The position numbers and the translations under genes were made by a program. The notes under the pieces were generated by a model. It was not told the origin of the DNA and did no database searches. It saw nothing but the letters and a program-made list of their open reading frames with translations. This document shows positions 1-8,322 of a stretch of DNA of 64,000 nt, one piece after another; positions within the stretch are counted from its first letter, which is position 1; each line of letters begins with the position of its first letter. The DNA comes from Micromonospora craniellae (lineage in GTDB: Bacteria > Actinomycetota > Actinomycetes > Mycobacteriales > Micromonosporaceae). The stretch spans positions 248,001-312,000 of the forward strand of contig NZ_CP061725.1 in the NCBI RefSeq assembly GCF_014764405.1, in the 5' to 3' direction.

Positions 1-2112
1 CCACGCCCGCGCCTTGCCGCCGATCACGTCCGGCACGTTGTCGAACCTGATCGACGCCTTACCGGAGGAACCGCCGAAGATCGCCCTGGCCTGGGCGCGC
101 TCCTCATCGAGCGTGGCAACGCCCTGAAGGCTGTAGTTCTGGCCGGGGAAGGGCGGACTGACCTCGACGGTGTGCCCGGTCATGCTGGCGTACGCGTTGA
201 ACAGCCACCACTGGCCATTGGCCCGGTTGGCCTGGACCGCCGAGTCGGAAAGATTGCCGTTGATGTTCCAGAAGGCGATCATCGCGTCGATCTTCGACTC
301 CTCGATCGCGGAGATCCACTGGATCATCTGCCCCGGCACCGAGGTGTGGTAGTTGAAGGCGTACTCGTTGACGTTGATCGGCAACTGCCTGCCCTCGTAG
401 CGGGTGCCGGCGAAGACCTCCGCCTCCCACTCGCGGTACCGCGTCACGTTGGTCCGGACCTGGGCCGGGTGGCTCAGCTCGTGCCAGGTGGCGATGTCCG
501 GCACGGTCCCGGCCTCGACGGCGTGCTCAAGGAAGCCCTTGACCTGCGTGTAGAGGACGCTGGTGTTCGGGCCCGAGATCCGCACGTCGGGCAGCTTCTG
601 CTTGATCATCGCGTACGCCTGGTCCCAGGCGCGGAAGTAGTCGGTCGGGTCGTTCAGCCAGCTCACCCGGTTGTAGCTCCACTGGCCGGTGCCGAACATG
701 TTCCCTTCCGGCTCGTTGAACGGCTCGATGACGATGTTGTCGCGGTACTCGGGATCGAGCTGTGCGATCTGGTCGAGCTGCCGTTCGAGGACCTGCATGT
801 AGCCGGAGAGCTTCGCCTCCGGAGTGCTGCCGGGCCACTGGTACGGGAAGCCGCGGTAGAAGTCGGTCGTCCGGACGTATACGTCGCCGCCGGTGCTGTC
901 GGCCAGCGGCTTGACGATCTCCAGCGCGTCGGATCCGGGGTGCTGGGCGCCGTCCTGCCCCTTGGTGGCGACCGTACGGAGGTTCATGCCCTCGATCAGG
1001 TTGTTGGTCGGGACCCCCGGGGCGTACAGCCCGTACAGGGCGCCCGCCGCGCCGCCGTGGAAGTCGCCGGTGTCGGTCGCGAGGTCGATGGTCAACTCGC
1101 CTTCACGTACCACCGTCACGGTGGCGCTGACCTGCCGTCCGGCCACCGTGCCGGTGACCTGGAAGACACCGGGTCGACCGTAGTCGCCGGGGTCGACGGC
1201 GTTCCAGGCGGCGGCGACCGACCGGTCGTAGTCATCGGAGAAGGAGGCGCGGACCGTGGCGGGCAGGGGCGGCGCGGCGCCGATCGTGGTCCGGACGTCG
1301 AAGGTGTCCTGCGCCAGTCCGGTCAGGGTGGGAGTGGACCCGACCAGCTCGGCGACCTGCTCGGTGGTGAGCGCCGTGCGGTAGAGGCGGAAGTCGTCGA
1401 CGGCGCCGGCGAAGAGCGGGTCCTGGTAGAAGGACCGGCCGATGAAACCGGCGGTGCTGCCCGAGCCGGTGAGCAGGTCACCCGCTGAGATGGTGGTCGC
1501 GGCCGAGGCCACCGCGACGCCGTCCAGGTAGGTGGTGATCCGGTCGGCGGTCGTGTCGAGGGTGGTGGTGAGCGTACGCCACTGCCCGGCCGGCAGTTGC
1601 GCGAAGCCGTTGACCTGCGCCTCGCCGTTGCCGCCGGACGTGGTGACGGCGGTACGGAGCCGGCCGTCGCCGTTGTACGGGGTGCTGAACAGGTAGCGGG
1701 TGGTGTTGGTGCCGAGCGCGTACATCCACTGCCAGGGGGCCGTGGCGCCGTCCCACCTGACCCGCGTCGAGACGGTCAGGTCGGAGGCGCCCTGTAGCGC
1801 GGCGCGGGGCAGGCTGACGTAGGCACCGTTGGAACTCGGCGCCCCACCCGGCAGTCTGAGCGCCGTCCCACCGCCCGCGCCGTCCACCAGGGACGCCGTC
1901 GCGGGGTTCACCAGCGTGCCGGCGAGCCCGTTGCCCGAGCTGTCGGCGACGACCCCGGTGGAGAGGTCGATCCCGCCGAAGTCGTAGTGCAGGGATGGAG
2001 ACGGCAGGTCGGCGGCGGCGGCCGGCGCCGCGAAGACCGCGGTGCCCACCATGGTGAGTGTCACGGAGAGCGCGACCGCTCGCCGGAATGTTGATCTCGA
2101 CAACGCCTTCAT
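1..2112 (-). CDS. Secreted LamG-containing clan GH-A glycoside hydrolase (3' end outside window)
   Basis: Likely an extracellular polysaccharide-degrading enzyme. Residues 1-34 form a Sec-type signal peptide ending in an AAPAAAA stretch. A concanavalin-like LamG/lectin domain covers about 40-240 (motifs LHYDFGG, DSSGNGLAG, AVDDFRLYR). An Ig-like Big_4-type segment follows (about 250-320). The catalytic domain then carries an NEP motif (IEPFNEPEGNMFG, probable acid/base Glu) and INVNEYAF, whose Glu fits the nucleophile of the GH39/GH5-like clan-A fold. The ATG start is preceded by AGGAGCT at good spacing. At least 704 codons are present and the C-terminus lies beyond position 1. Substrate is not readable; arabinoxylan or xylan-type polymers are an inference from the LacI-like operators upstream. 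Confidence 0.85.
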   Translation of the reverse strand, partial: MKALSRSTFRRAVALSVTLTMVGTAVFAAPAAAADLPSPSLHYDFGGIDLSTGVVADSSGNGLAGTLVNPATASLVDGAGGGTALRLPGGAPSSNGAYVSLPRAALQGASDLTVSTRVRWDGATAPWQWMYALGTNTTRYLFSTPYNGDGRLRTAVTTSGGNGEAQVNGFAQLPAGQWRTLTTTLDTTADRITTYLDGVAVASAATTISAGDLLTGSGSTAGFIGRSFYQDPLFAGAVDDFRLYRTALTTEQVAELVGSTPTLTGLAQDTFDVRTTIGAAPPLPATVRASFSDDYDRSVAAAWNAVDPGDYGRPGVFQVTGTVAGRQVSATVTVVREGELTIDLATDTGDFHGGAAGALYGLYAPGVPTNNLIEGMNLRTVATKGQDGAQHPGSDALEIVKPLADSTGGDVYVRTTDFYRGFPYQWPGSTPEAKLSGYMQVLERQLDQIAQLDPEYRDNIVIEPFNEPEGNMFGTGQWSYNRVSWLNDPTDYFRAWDQAYAMIKQKLPDVRISGPNTSVLYTQVKGFLEHAVEAGTVPDIATWHELSHPAQVRTNVTRYREWEAEVFAGTRYEGRQLPINVNEYAFNYHTSVPGQMIQWISAIEESKIDAMIAFWNINGNLSDSAVQANRANGQWWLFNAYASMTGHTVEVSPPFPGQNYSLQGVATLDEERAQARAIFGGSSGKASIRFDNVPDVIGGKARAW

Positions 2113-2213
2113 GTGGCAGCTCCTAGTTGTCGTTCTCGTGGTGGTGGTGCTGGGGCGACCCGCTTCGGCCCGCGGCCGCCGAACCGGCGTCGCCAAGGTG
2201 GCCCGCGGAGTGT

Positions 2214-2225
2214 CGAACCGGTTCG
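2214..2225. promoter_or_regulatory. Palindromic LacI-type operator candidate upstream of the glycoside hydrolase
   Basis: CGAACCGGTTCG is a perfect 12-bp palindrome, about 100 bp upstream of the hydrolase start and flanked by TTAGC on the minus strand. Its central CG and size fit LacI/GalR-family operators that commonly control polysaccharide hydrolases in actinobacteria. The rest of the 529-bp gap between the hydrolase and the next gene holds no convincing gene. Confidence 0.45.
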
Positions 2226-2428
2226 CTAACCGCCTGGGAAGGACCTCCCTCCAATGGAGAAATTGGTCGTCTACGTCGGTGCCGACAGTCCCGAACCGGC
2301 AAGGCGAAGCACCCGCGGCCCGCCCTCGCGAAGCCACCGGCGCCATGGGAGTGCGGACCGGATGACACCCGGTCCGCCGCTGTCCGTGAAGCCGCCCAAC
2401 GAACCATCGGCCCGCTGGTCACCGCATT

Positions 2429-2440
2429 GTTAACGTTCAC
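2429..2440. promoter_or_regulatory. Second LacI-type operator candidate
   Basis: GTTAACGTTCAC (GTGAACGTTAAC on the minus strand) is a near-perfect dyad around AACGTT, about 320 bp upstream of the glycoside hydrolase. The form resembles LacI-family operators of sugar-utilisation genes. Together with the site nearer the gene it could form a looped operator pair; this is inference from sequence shape only. Confidence 0.35.
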
Positions 2441-2641
2441 TTCCGGGAACGTCAACCCCGCGACAGAACGGAAACGATGTCGCGACGGGAGAACTGTCCC
2501 TGTGGGCGAGGGCCCTATGACCCGCCCGGCCATCGACACGGACGCAGGAGTTCGTCGGGTCGGTCGTGATCGTGACGAGCCGGGCGCGGGTCCGTGCCGC
2601 TCCCCGCTCCAGCCGTGCGCCGCCCGGCGACCGGGCTGCGG

Positions 2642-2965
2642 TCAGCCGCCTGCCTGCCACACCGCCCACAGGCCGTACAGGGCCGAGACGCCGAGCGCCA
2701 CCGTGCCCAGCAGGACCGCCTGGCGGCGCTGCGCACTCGGACGTACCCGGGCGACGACGGTGGCCGCATAGAGCACCGCCACGATGATCGTCCAGGCCCA
2801 GGCGGTGGAGATCCGCTCGTCGACCCGGCACCCGGCCGGCGCCGGGTGGACCGCCCGGCACACGTCGACGCGCGGCACCGCCAGATACCAGAAGCCGGCC
2901 CAGGCGAGGACCGCGACGGCGCTCGCCACGGCGACCGCCAGCCAGGGTCGCAGCGCTGTGGGCAC
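2642..2965 (-). CDS. Small integral membrane protein, function unknown
   Basis: A 107-residue protein with about three hydrophobic segments (AVAVLAWAGFWYLAV near 14-30, WAWTIIVAVLYAATVV in the middle, LGTVALGVSALYGLW at the end). A short loop between the first two holds two Cys residues (VDVCRAVHPAPAGCRVD). I chose a GTG start because AAGGAGG lies 6-7 nt upstream of it; an in-frame upstream ATG would add 27 polar residues with no visible ribosome site. Not recognised as a named family. It stands alone between the glycoside hydrolase and argG. Confidence 0.65.
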   Translation of the reverse strand: MPTALRPWLAVAVASAVAVLAWAGFWYLAVPRVDVCRAVHPAPAGCRVDERISTAWAWTIIVAVLYAATVVARVRPSAQRRQAVLLGTVALGVSALYGLWAVWQAGG

Positions 2966-3124
2966 GGCCACCTCCTTCGGGACACCCGGGGCGTCGGACG
3001 TGCGGGACACCCGGGGGCGGTCAGCGTACCGGTCGGGGATCGGCACGCCGGAGGCGGCACCGCCCGCCGCCGACGGTGGGTGACCGTCGACGGCGGGCGG
3101 GGAGTCTGGTCGAAGCCCCGGCGG

Positions 3125-4573
3125 TCAGTCGACGCCGAACTCCATGGCGGCGCGGTCGAGGGCCGCGTCCTCGGTCGAGGAGACGCCCCGGGAGGCGATG
3201 GCCTCCGCGCCGCCCTCCGGCATCGCCCCGATCAGCCCGGTCGAGGCGGCCTGCGCGGCACCGACGACCCGCTGCGGCGCGCCGCCGACCATGCCCAGGT
3301 TGGCATACTGCTCCAGCTTCGCCCGGGAGTCGGCGATGTCCAGGTTGCGCATGGTGAGCTGGCCGATCCGGTCCGCCGGCCCGAACGCCGAGTCCTCGGT
3401 ACGCTCCATGGACAGCTTGTCCGGGTGGTAGCTGAAAGCCGGGCCGGTGGTGTCCAGGATCGAGTAGTCCTCGCCCCGCCGCAGTCGCAGCGTCACCTCG
3501 CCGCTGACCGCCGTGCCGACCCAGCGCTGCAGCGACTCGCGCAGCATCAACGCCTGCGGGTCCAGCCAGCGGCCCTCGTACATCAGGCGACCGAGACGAC
3601 GGCCCTCGTTGTGGTAGTTCGCCAGGGTGTCCTCGTTGTGGATGGCGTTGACCAGCCGATCGTAGGCGGCGTGCAGCAACGCCATGCCGGGCGCCTCGTA
3701 GATGCCCCGGCTCTTGGCCTCGATGATCCGGTTCTCGATCTGGTCGGACATGCCCAGGCCGTGCCGACCGCCGACGGCGTTGGCCTCCAGCACCAGGTCC
3801 ACCGCGCTGCCGAACTCCTTGCCGTTGATCGTGACCGGGCGGCCCTGGTCGAAGCCGATCGTCACGTCCTCGGTGGGGATCTCCACCGTCGGGTCCCAGA
3901 ACCGGACGCCCATGATCGGATTGACCGTCTCGATGCCGGCGTCCAGGTGTTCGAGGGTCTTGGCCTCGTGCGTGGCGCCCCAGATGTTGGCGTCGGTGGA
4001 GTACGCCTTCTCGGTGCTGTCCCGGTAGGGCAGGCCGCGCTCCTGCAGCCACTCCGACATCTCCTTGCGCCCACCCAACTCGGTGACGAAGCTGCTGTCC
4101 AGCCACGGCTTGTAGATCCGCAGTTGCGGGTTGGCCAGCAGGCCGTACCGGTAGAAGCGCTCGATGTCGTTGCCCTTGAAGGTCGACCCGTCACCCCAGA
4201 TCTGCACGTCGTCGGCGACCATCGCCCGCACCAGCAGCGTCCCGGTGACCGCGCGCCCCAACGGCGTGGTGTTGAAGTACGCCCTTCCACCCGAGCGGAT
4301 GTGGAAGGCGCCGCAGGTCAGCGCGGCCAGCCCCTCCTCGACCAGGGCGGCACGGCAGTCGACCAGGCGGGCCAGTTCGGCGCCGTAGCTGAGCGCGCGA
4401 CCGGGCACCGAGGCGATGTCGGGCTCGTCGTACTGGCCGATGTCAGCGGTGTAGGCGCAGGGCACCGCACCCTTGTCGCGCATCCACGCGACCGCGACCG
4501 AGGTGTCGAGTCCGCCGGAGAAGGCAATGCCGACACGTTCGCCCGTGGGCAGGGAGGTAAGAACCTTGGACAC
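3125..4573 (-). CDS. argG: Argininosuccinate synthase
   Basis: Catalyses ATP-dependent condensation of citrulline and aspartate to argininosuccinate, the penultimate step of arginine synthesis in the cytosol. The N-terminal PP-loop GIAFSGGLDTSVAVAWM is typical, and later motifs such as YADIGQYDEPD-like, STFKGNDIERFYRYG and AFSYHPDKLS support the longer, E. coli-like ArgG type. At 482 residues it is close to that subfamily. The GTG start was chosen because the PP-loop begins about 18 residues later, as in homologues, and because a promoter-like CATACT lies just upstream. A longer frame reaching position 4807 crosses a repeat and a promoter and is not credible. It appears monocistronic, with ArgR-like boxes upstream. 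Confidence 0.95.
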   Translation of the reverse strand: MSKVLTSLPTGERVGIAFSGGLDTSVAVAWMRDKGAVPCAYTADIGQYDEPDIASVPGRALSYGAELARLVDCRAALVEEGLAALTCGAFHIRSGGRAYFNTTPLGRAVTGTLLVRAMVADDVQIWGDGSTFKGNDIERFYRYGLLANPQLRIYKPWLDSSFVTELGGRKEMSEWLQERGLPYRDSTEKAYSTDANIWGATHEAKTLEHLDAGIETVNPIMGVRFWDPTVEIPTEDVTIGFDQGRPVTINGKEFGSAVDLVLEANAVGGRHGLGMSDQIENRIIEAKSRGIYEAPGMALLHAAYDRLVNAIHNEDTLANYHNEGRRLGRLMYEGRWLDPQALMLRESLQRWVGTAVSGEVTLRLRRGEDYSILDTTGPAFSYHPDKLSMERTEDSAFGPADRIGQLTMRNLDIADSRAKLEQYANLGMVGGAPQRVVGAAQAASTGLIGAMPEGGAEAIASRGVSSTEDAALDRAAMEFGVD

Positions 4574-4580
4574 AAGGAAG

Positions 4581-4607
4581 AGTATGCACCATCCCGCATA
4601 CCCATGC
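4581..4607 (-). promoter_or_regulatory. argG promoter with ARG-box-like sites; probable leaderless start
   Basis: On the argG strand the stretch reads TTGCATGGGTATGC, then GGTGCATACT. GCAT-N4-ATGC is a palindrome and the second TGCATA half-site overlaps a -10-like CATACT. Only about 7 nt separate this -10 from the GTG, so the transcript would start at or next to the start codon. The arrangement matches actinobacterial ARG boxes (TGCAT-rich, in pairs) placed so that ArgR blocks the promoter. Inferred, not shown. Confidence 0.5.
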
Positions 4608-4617
4608 AAGCCGGGTG

Positions 4618-4670
4618 CAAGGAAGGGCCCCCTACTAACGCCTCGTGCATAGAAAGGGTCCCCTCCTAAC
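4618..4670. repeat. Dispersed GGGTCCCC-type repeat, two half-units in tandem
   Basis: Two related half-units, GGAAGGGCCCCCTACTAACG and AAAGGGTCCCCTCCTAACG, lie in direct orientation separated by CCTCGTGCATAG. They match the left arm of the complete palindrome at 24446-24500 and the half copy at 29933-29952. The element sits about 45-100 bp upstream of argG. Confidence 0.6.
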
Positions 4671-4718
4671 GGCAGGCCGGCACATCGGGCAGGCGCGCGC
4701 CAGGGCAGGGAGATCCAC

Positions 4719-4738
4719 GAGTTCGAATCCCGCCCACC
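4719..4738 (+). other. tRNA 3'-end-like fragment, possible attachment-site remnant
   Basis: GAGTTCGAATCCCGCCCACC has the T-loop TTCGAAT followed by a T-stem/acceptor 3' side, but the 5' side (ATCCAC) cannot pair with CCGCC and no D or anticodon arm precedes it. It therefore is not a tRNA gene. Such 3' fragments are left where integrative elements inserted into or excised from tRNA genes. The 470-bp stretch 4574-5042 holds this fragment, the repeat and the argG promoter and no gene I can support. Confidence 0.4.
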
Positions 4739-5042
4739 GTCGTCTGGCCGGCGGAGTTCGTCGACCAGACGATCGGCGACAACGTCGCTGACAGCATGCT
4801 GGGCCACGACGCCAAGGAGACCTCACGTCTTCACCTTCCTCTCCTGGGACGTCCACCTGCTCGCCCGCCGGGAGATCATCCTCTGGCACCCGACCGCCCT
4901 CTGGGCCTGACCGCCGATTCCGTCTCGATGTCACCCGATCGAACAGCCTTGCAGCCTGCCGGCGACCTACCACAGAGAAGCGGCGCGGGTAGCCTCCCTG
5001 ACCCGCAGCGCACGCTCGCAAGCCCCGCCGCACGAATTCGCC

Positions 5043-5390
5043 ATGGCCGAGGCCGGCTACGCCCTGAAGACGCGTACCACATCACAGACGCTGGACATGC
5101 TCCGTACCGCCCTGGATCTCACCGGCCTCGCGGCGAACGCACCGCGCTTCGACCTCTTCTACCGTCCCCGCCAGAAGGTCTGGGACGGTCTCGCGGGCTT
5201 GTGCCTCGGTGAGATCGTCGGTCTAATGTCCACGGACGTGAATGCCAATCGGCGCCTTCCGGTGCCGATGGAAACGCTCGCCCAGCCAGAGCCGACTTTC
5301 GCCAGCACCGTGATGGGTCGCCCGGAGGCCGTGAAGTGGTTCGTGGAGCTAGCTCGGGACTCCCCCACCGGAACACCGAAATCCTCGTAG
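5043..5390 (+). CDS. Hypothetical protein, probably a 5'-truncated remnant
   Basis: A 115-residue frame with coding-like third-position GC (motifs MAEAGYALKTRTTSQ, FDLFYRPRQKVWDGLAG, LMSTDVNANRRLPVP). The same frame stays coding-like for some 40 codons upstream of the ATG (TYHREAARVASLTRSARS) but then hits a stop without another start, so the beginning is probably lost. Its end overlaps the next frame by 55 bp. I do not recognise a family. It lies in the decayed stretch that follows the tRNA fragment. Confidence 0.4.
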   Translation: MAEAGYALKTRTTSQTLDMLRTALDLTGLAANAPRFDLFYRPRQKVWDGLAGLCLGEIVGLMSTDVNANRRLPVPMETLAQPEPTFASTVMGRPEAVKWFVELARDSPTGTPKSS

Positions 5391-6257
5391 ACGTCACGTC
5401 GATCATCAGTGCCGAGGATTTCGTGGTTGCCCAGAACCACGGCACTCGCCCCGGCGATCCGTTCGCCCGCCAGTCGTTCGTGGAGTTGATTCAATCCCTG
5501 ATCTTCATGGAACGGGTCTGGGTCGCCCATCCGGTCCTCGCCCGACCCGGCGCCGCTGACTTCGGCGGTAAGCCGTACCTGCTCCGCGTGCTCGCCGAAG
5601 CCGGGCTGCTGCACCCGCTGCAACTCGACGACGCCGAGGCGAGCCGGGTCCGCAGTGCCGAGGAGGAGGCACTGGACGAGTTGCAGAGTCGGCGGGGAGA
5701 TCAGGTGCTCGGCCAGTTCATCGAGCAGGCGATCGCCTGCGATGACGCCATACCGGGCGAGCGCAACTCGCTGTCGAAACGCATCCACGGTTGGTGCGCC
5801 TTTCAGGCGGCACACGTGCGGGTGGCGGGCCACCACACCGATCGCATCGGCACCGCCGACGGTGTGGAGGACCGATCCCTTCGGAATCTGGGCACGAGCG
5901 GCGTCGATCGTGCTCCGTGGCCCGCTGCGATCGATGGCACCGCCCGGTGAGGAGGTGTACGTCGCGGCGACCCTCGCGCGGGGCCTCAAGTACCGATCAC
6001 GAGCTGACGCCACCCGGCTTACCTACCAGGCACATCCGATCCGACGCGACTTCCTGCTGACCTTCGACCCCTCCACCGAACAGGAACTGGTCAACGGGGT
6101 CGCGTCGGTGACCGAGTCGGTGCCCGGCGTGCCCAAGGTCGCCGGCATGTGGATCGGCGCACGGGCGATCGGCAAACAGGTCTCCGCCACGGGTACGCCG
6201 GTGCAGCGTTTCCTCTACAAAGAGTTCTACCGCGCCTGGAAACGCGCCGGTCGCTGA
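5336..6257 (+). pseudogene. Frameshifted gene of unknown function
   Basis: The first half is read in one frame from a GTG with GGAGG 7 nt upstream (motifs VDVTSIISAEDFVV, QNHGTRPGDPFARQSF, NSLSKRIHGWCAFQ). From about 5860-5880 coding character passes to another frame (DPFGIWARAASIVLRG, EEVYVAATLARGLKY, ELVNGVASVTESVPGVP), ending near FLYKEFYRAWKRAGR. The first frame stops at 5950, in the middle of the second frame's good sequence. The step from RRDFLLTFDP to STEQELVNG also looks abrupt, which could be an internal deletion. Family not recognised. A 284-codon frame on the opposite strand is rich in His and Gln and looks like a shadow. Confidence 0.55.
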
Positions 6258-6290
6258 GGACACGCGGGCCTTCACGCCCCGGGGCCTGGC

Positions 6291-7193
6291 CTACCGTACG
6301 TGCCGGGCGCCGTCGGCGGCCTCGTGTAGGGCGGCGACCGTCGTGCGTACGGCAGGGGTGTGCTCGACGGCGTCGTGTACCACCACGTGGATCGAGCGGA
6401 TCGGCATGGGGCGGACCGCCCGGACGACTGTCACGCCCTCCGGCAGGTGTGCCGCGCCGAGGGCGGGTAGCACCGTGAGGCCGATGCCGGCCGCGACGAA
6501 GGCCAGCGCCGTACGGTAGTCGTGCGCCTCGACCCGGAACGCCGGGCTGAATCCGGCGGCGGTGCACGCTTCGAGGAGTTTGGCGCGACACCAGCCTCGG
6601 GCGAAGTCGTTGTCGACCCAGCGTTCCTCGGCGAGTTCGGCCAGGTCCACCTCGTCGTGGCCGGCGAGGGGGTGCCCGGCGGGCAGGACGGCCACGTAGG
6701 GGTCGTCGACGATGTGCTGGGCGGTGAAGCCCGAACCGGGGTCGAAGCCGGTGTCCGCGACGACCACCTGGACGTCGGCTCGTTCCTCCCGGCTGTCCGG
6801 GATGTGCTCCCGTAGTTGCAGGTCGAGCCGGACGCCGGGAAGTTCGGTGAGGATGCGGCGGACCACGAGCGGCATCCACGCCGCGCCCACCGACGCGAAG
6901 TACGCGACGGACAGTGCACCGGTGCGGCCGGTGCGCAGGTCCGCGATGAGCGACTCGGCCGCACCGACCCGGGCGAGCACCCGGTCCGCTTCGGCGGCGA
7001 GGGCGTGGCCGGCGGCAGTGGGGCGCAGGCCGCGTCCCGCGCGGGCGAGGAGGGTGAGGCCGGTCTCGCGTTGCAACGCGGTGAGGTGCTGGCTGACGGC
7101 GGAGGGTGTGTAGCCGAGGTTGGCGGCGGCGGCCTGGACCGATCCGGACGCGACGACGGAGCGGAAGACCCGGAGGCGGTGGACGTCGAGCAC
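6291..7193 (-). CDS. LysR-family transcriptional regulator
   Basis: A 300-residue DNA-binding regulator. The N-terminal winged HTH has the LysR signature (FRSVVASGSVQAAAANL, YTPSAVSQHLTALQRETG), and the C-terminal LysR substrate-binding fold covers about 90-295. The GTG start places the HTH at the usual distance from the N-terminus. It is divergent from the EamA transporter with an 82-bp gap holding a dyad, so it probably controls that transporter and itself. The ligand cannot be inferred. Confidence 0.9.
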   Translation of the reverse strand: MLDVHRLRVFRSVVASGSVQAAAANLGYTPSAVSQHLTALQRETGLTLLARAGRGLRPTAAGHALAAEADRVLARVGAAESLIADLRTGRTGALSVAYFASVGAAWMPLVVRRILTELPGVRLDLQLREHIPDSREERADVQVVVADTGFDPGSGFTAQHIVDDPYVAVLPAGHPLAGHDEVDLAELAEERWVDNDFARGWCRAKLLEACTAAGFSPAFRVEAHDYRTALAFVAAGIGLTVLPALGAAHLPEGVTVVRAVRPMPIRSIHVVVHDAVEHTPAVRTTVAALHEAADGARHVR

Positions 7194-7208
7194 CCCACAA
7201 CCGTAAAG

Positions 7209-7226
7209 CACGACTTAATCGTCGTG
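7209..7226. promoter_or_regulatory. Probable LysR binding dyad between regulator and transporter
   Basis: CACGAC-TTAATC-GTCGTG is a perfect 6-bp inverted repeat with a 6-bp AT-containing spacer, centred in the divergent promoter region. Size and position fit a LysR-type T-N11-A operator. It lies 16 bp upstream of the regulator start and 50 bp upstream of the transporter start. Confidence 0.5.
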
Positions 7227-7275
7227 AAGAAACAGTCGCTGGTGCTGAATCGTCGGGCGTTCGAGAATCAGTCAC

Positions 7276-8265
7276 ATGACGCTCACCGAAGCCCCCGCCG
7301 GGGCCGCCACCGACGGCTCCCGCGCCACGGCGTACCCCCGACCGGTGGCACGGCGTCGGTCCTGGCCGATCATGGTCGCCGCCGGGACCACGGTGGTGCT
7401 GTGGGCCTCGGCGTTCGTCGGCATCCGCTTCGCCGGCCACGACTACTCGCCGGGCGCGATGGCGCTGGGCCGCATGCTGGCGGCGTCCGTCGCGCTGACC
7501 GCGTTCATCGCGTTCTACCGGCGCACCCGGGCACCGCACGCCGGGCCGACGCCGGAGGCGCTGACGCCCCGCCGGGCCGCCGTCCTGCCCCGGCGCGGCA
7601 CGTTGGGGCTGATCATGCTGTGGGGCGTGGCCTGGTTCGGCGGGTACAACGTGGCGCTCAACGCCGCCGAGCGGCTGGTCGACGCCGGGACGGCAGCGCT
7701 GCTGGTGTCGGTCGCGCCCATCCTCGTCGCGGTCGCCGCGACGCTCGTGCTCGGCGAGCGGCTCACCGGCCGCCTCGGCGTCGGGGTGACGATCGCCTTC
7801 GCGGGGGTCGCGCTGATCGCGGCCGGCGGCTTCACCGGGCACGCCGACAAGGTGGGCGTCGCGCTGGCGGCGCTGTCCGCCGTGCTCTACGCCTTCGGCG
7901 TACTGCTGCAGAAACGTCTCCTGGCGCGGGTGGACGCGGTGACGATGACCTGGCTCGGCGCGCTGGCCGGTACGGCGGCCCTGCTGCCGTTCGCACCCAC
8001 CCTGCTCGCGGAGTTCGCCGCCGCCCCGCTCCCGGCGACCCTGGGCGTGCTGTTCCTCGGCGTGTTCCCGACCGCGATCGGCTTCCTCACCTGGGGCTAC
8101 GTCCTGTCCCGCTGGACGGCGGGCCGCACCACCGCCGCGACCTACCTGGTGCCGCCGGTCACGGTCCTGCTGTCCTGGACGCTGCTGGGCGAGGTACCCG
8201 CGCCGCTCGCCCTGCTGGGCGGTGCGCTCTGCCTGACCGGCGTGGTGTTCGCGACGCGCCGCTGA
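7276..8265 (+). CDS. EamA/DMT-family transporter
   Basis: A 329-residue polytopic membrane protein with two EamA repeats and about ten membrane segments (WPIMVAAGTTVVLWASAFVGI, GVTIAFAGVALIAAGGF, FGVLLQKRLL, PPVTVLLSWTLLGEVPAPLALLGGALCL in pieces). The motif TAALLVSVAPILVAVAA... followed by GERLTG is typical of drug/metabolite exporters. A charged loop near residue 85-110 separates segments. Substrate unknown; control by the divergent LysR protein is inferred. Confidence 0.9.
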   Translation: MTLTEAPAGAATDGSRATAYPRPVARRRSWPIMVAAGTTVVLWASAFVGIRFAGHDYSPGAMALGRMLAASVALTAFIAFYRRTRAPHAGPTPEALTPRRAAVLPRRGTLGLIMLWGVAWFGGYNVALNAAERLVDAGTAALLVSVAPILVAVAATLVLGERLTGRLGVGVTIAFAGVALIAAGGFTGHADKVGVALAALSAVLYAFGVLLQKRLLARVDAVTMTWLGALAGTAALLPFAPTLLAEFAAAPLPATLGVLFLGVFPTAIGFLTWGYVLSRWTAGRTTAATYLVPPVTVLLSWTLLGEVPAPLALLGGALCLTGVVFATRR

Positions 8266-8322
8266 CCCCGACCGACGCGCAGGCCCGCCGGACGACGGGT
8301 CGTCGGGCAGGACACGGGCGGG

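Noticed and set aside
172..1488. 438-codon plus-strand frame
   Set aside because: Antisense to the glycoside hydrolase, His/Val/Gly/Asp-rich with no family motif; a shadow of high-GC coding sequence.
2594..4669. 691-codon plus-strand frame
   Set aside because: Lies opposite argG and the small membrane protein; composition is typical of an antisense shadow.
4719..4738. Possible tRNA gene
   Set aside because: Only the T-loop and 3' side are present; the 5' T-stem does not pair and no anticodon or D arm can be drawn.
5159..6013. 284-codon minus-strand frame
   Set aside because: Gln/His/Arg-rich and opposite the coding-like plus-strand frames; third-position GC favours the plus strand.
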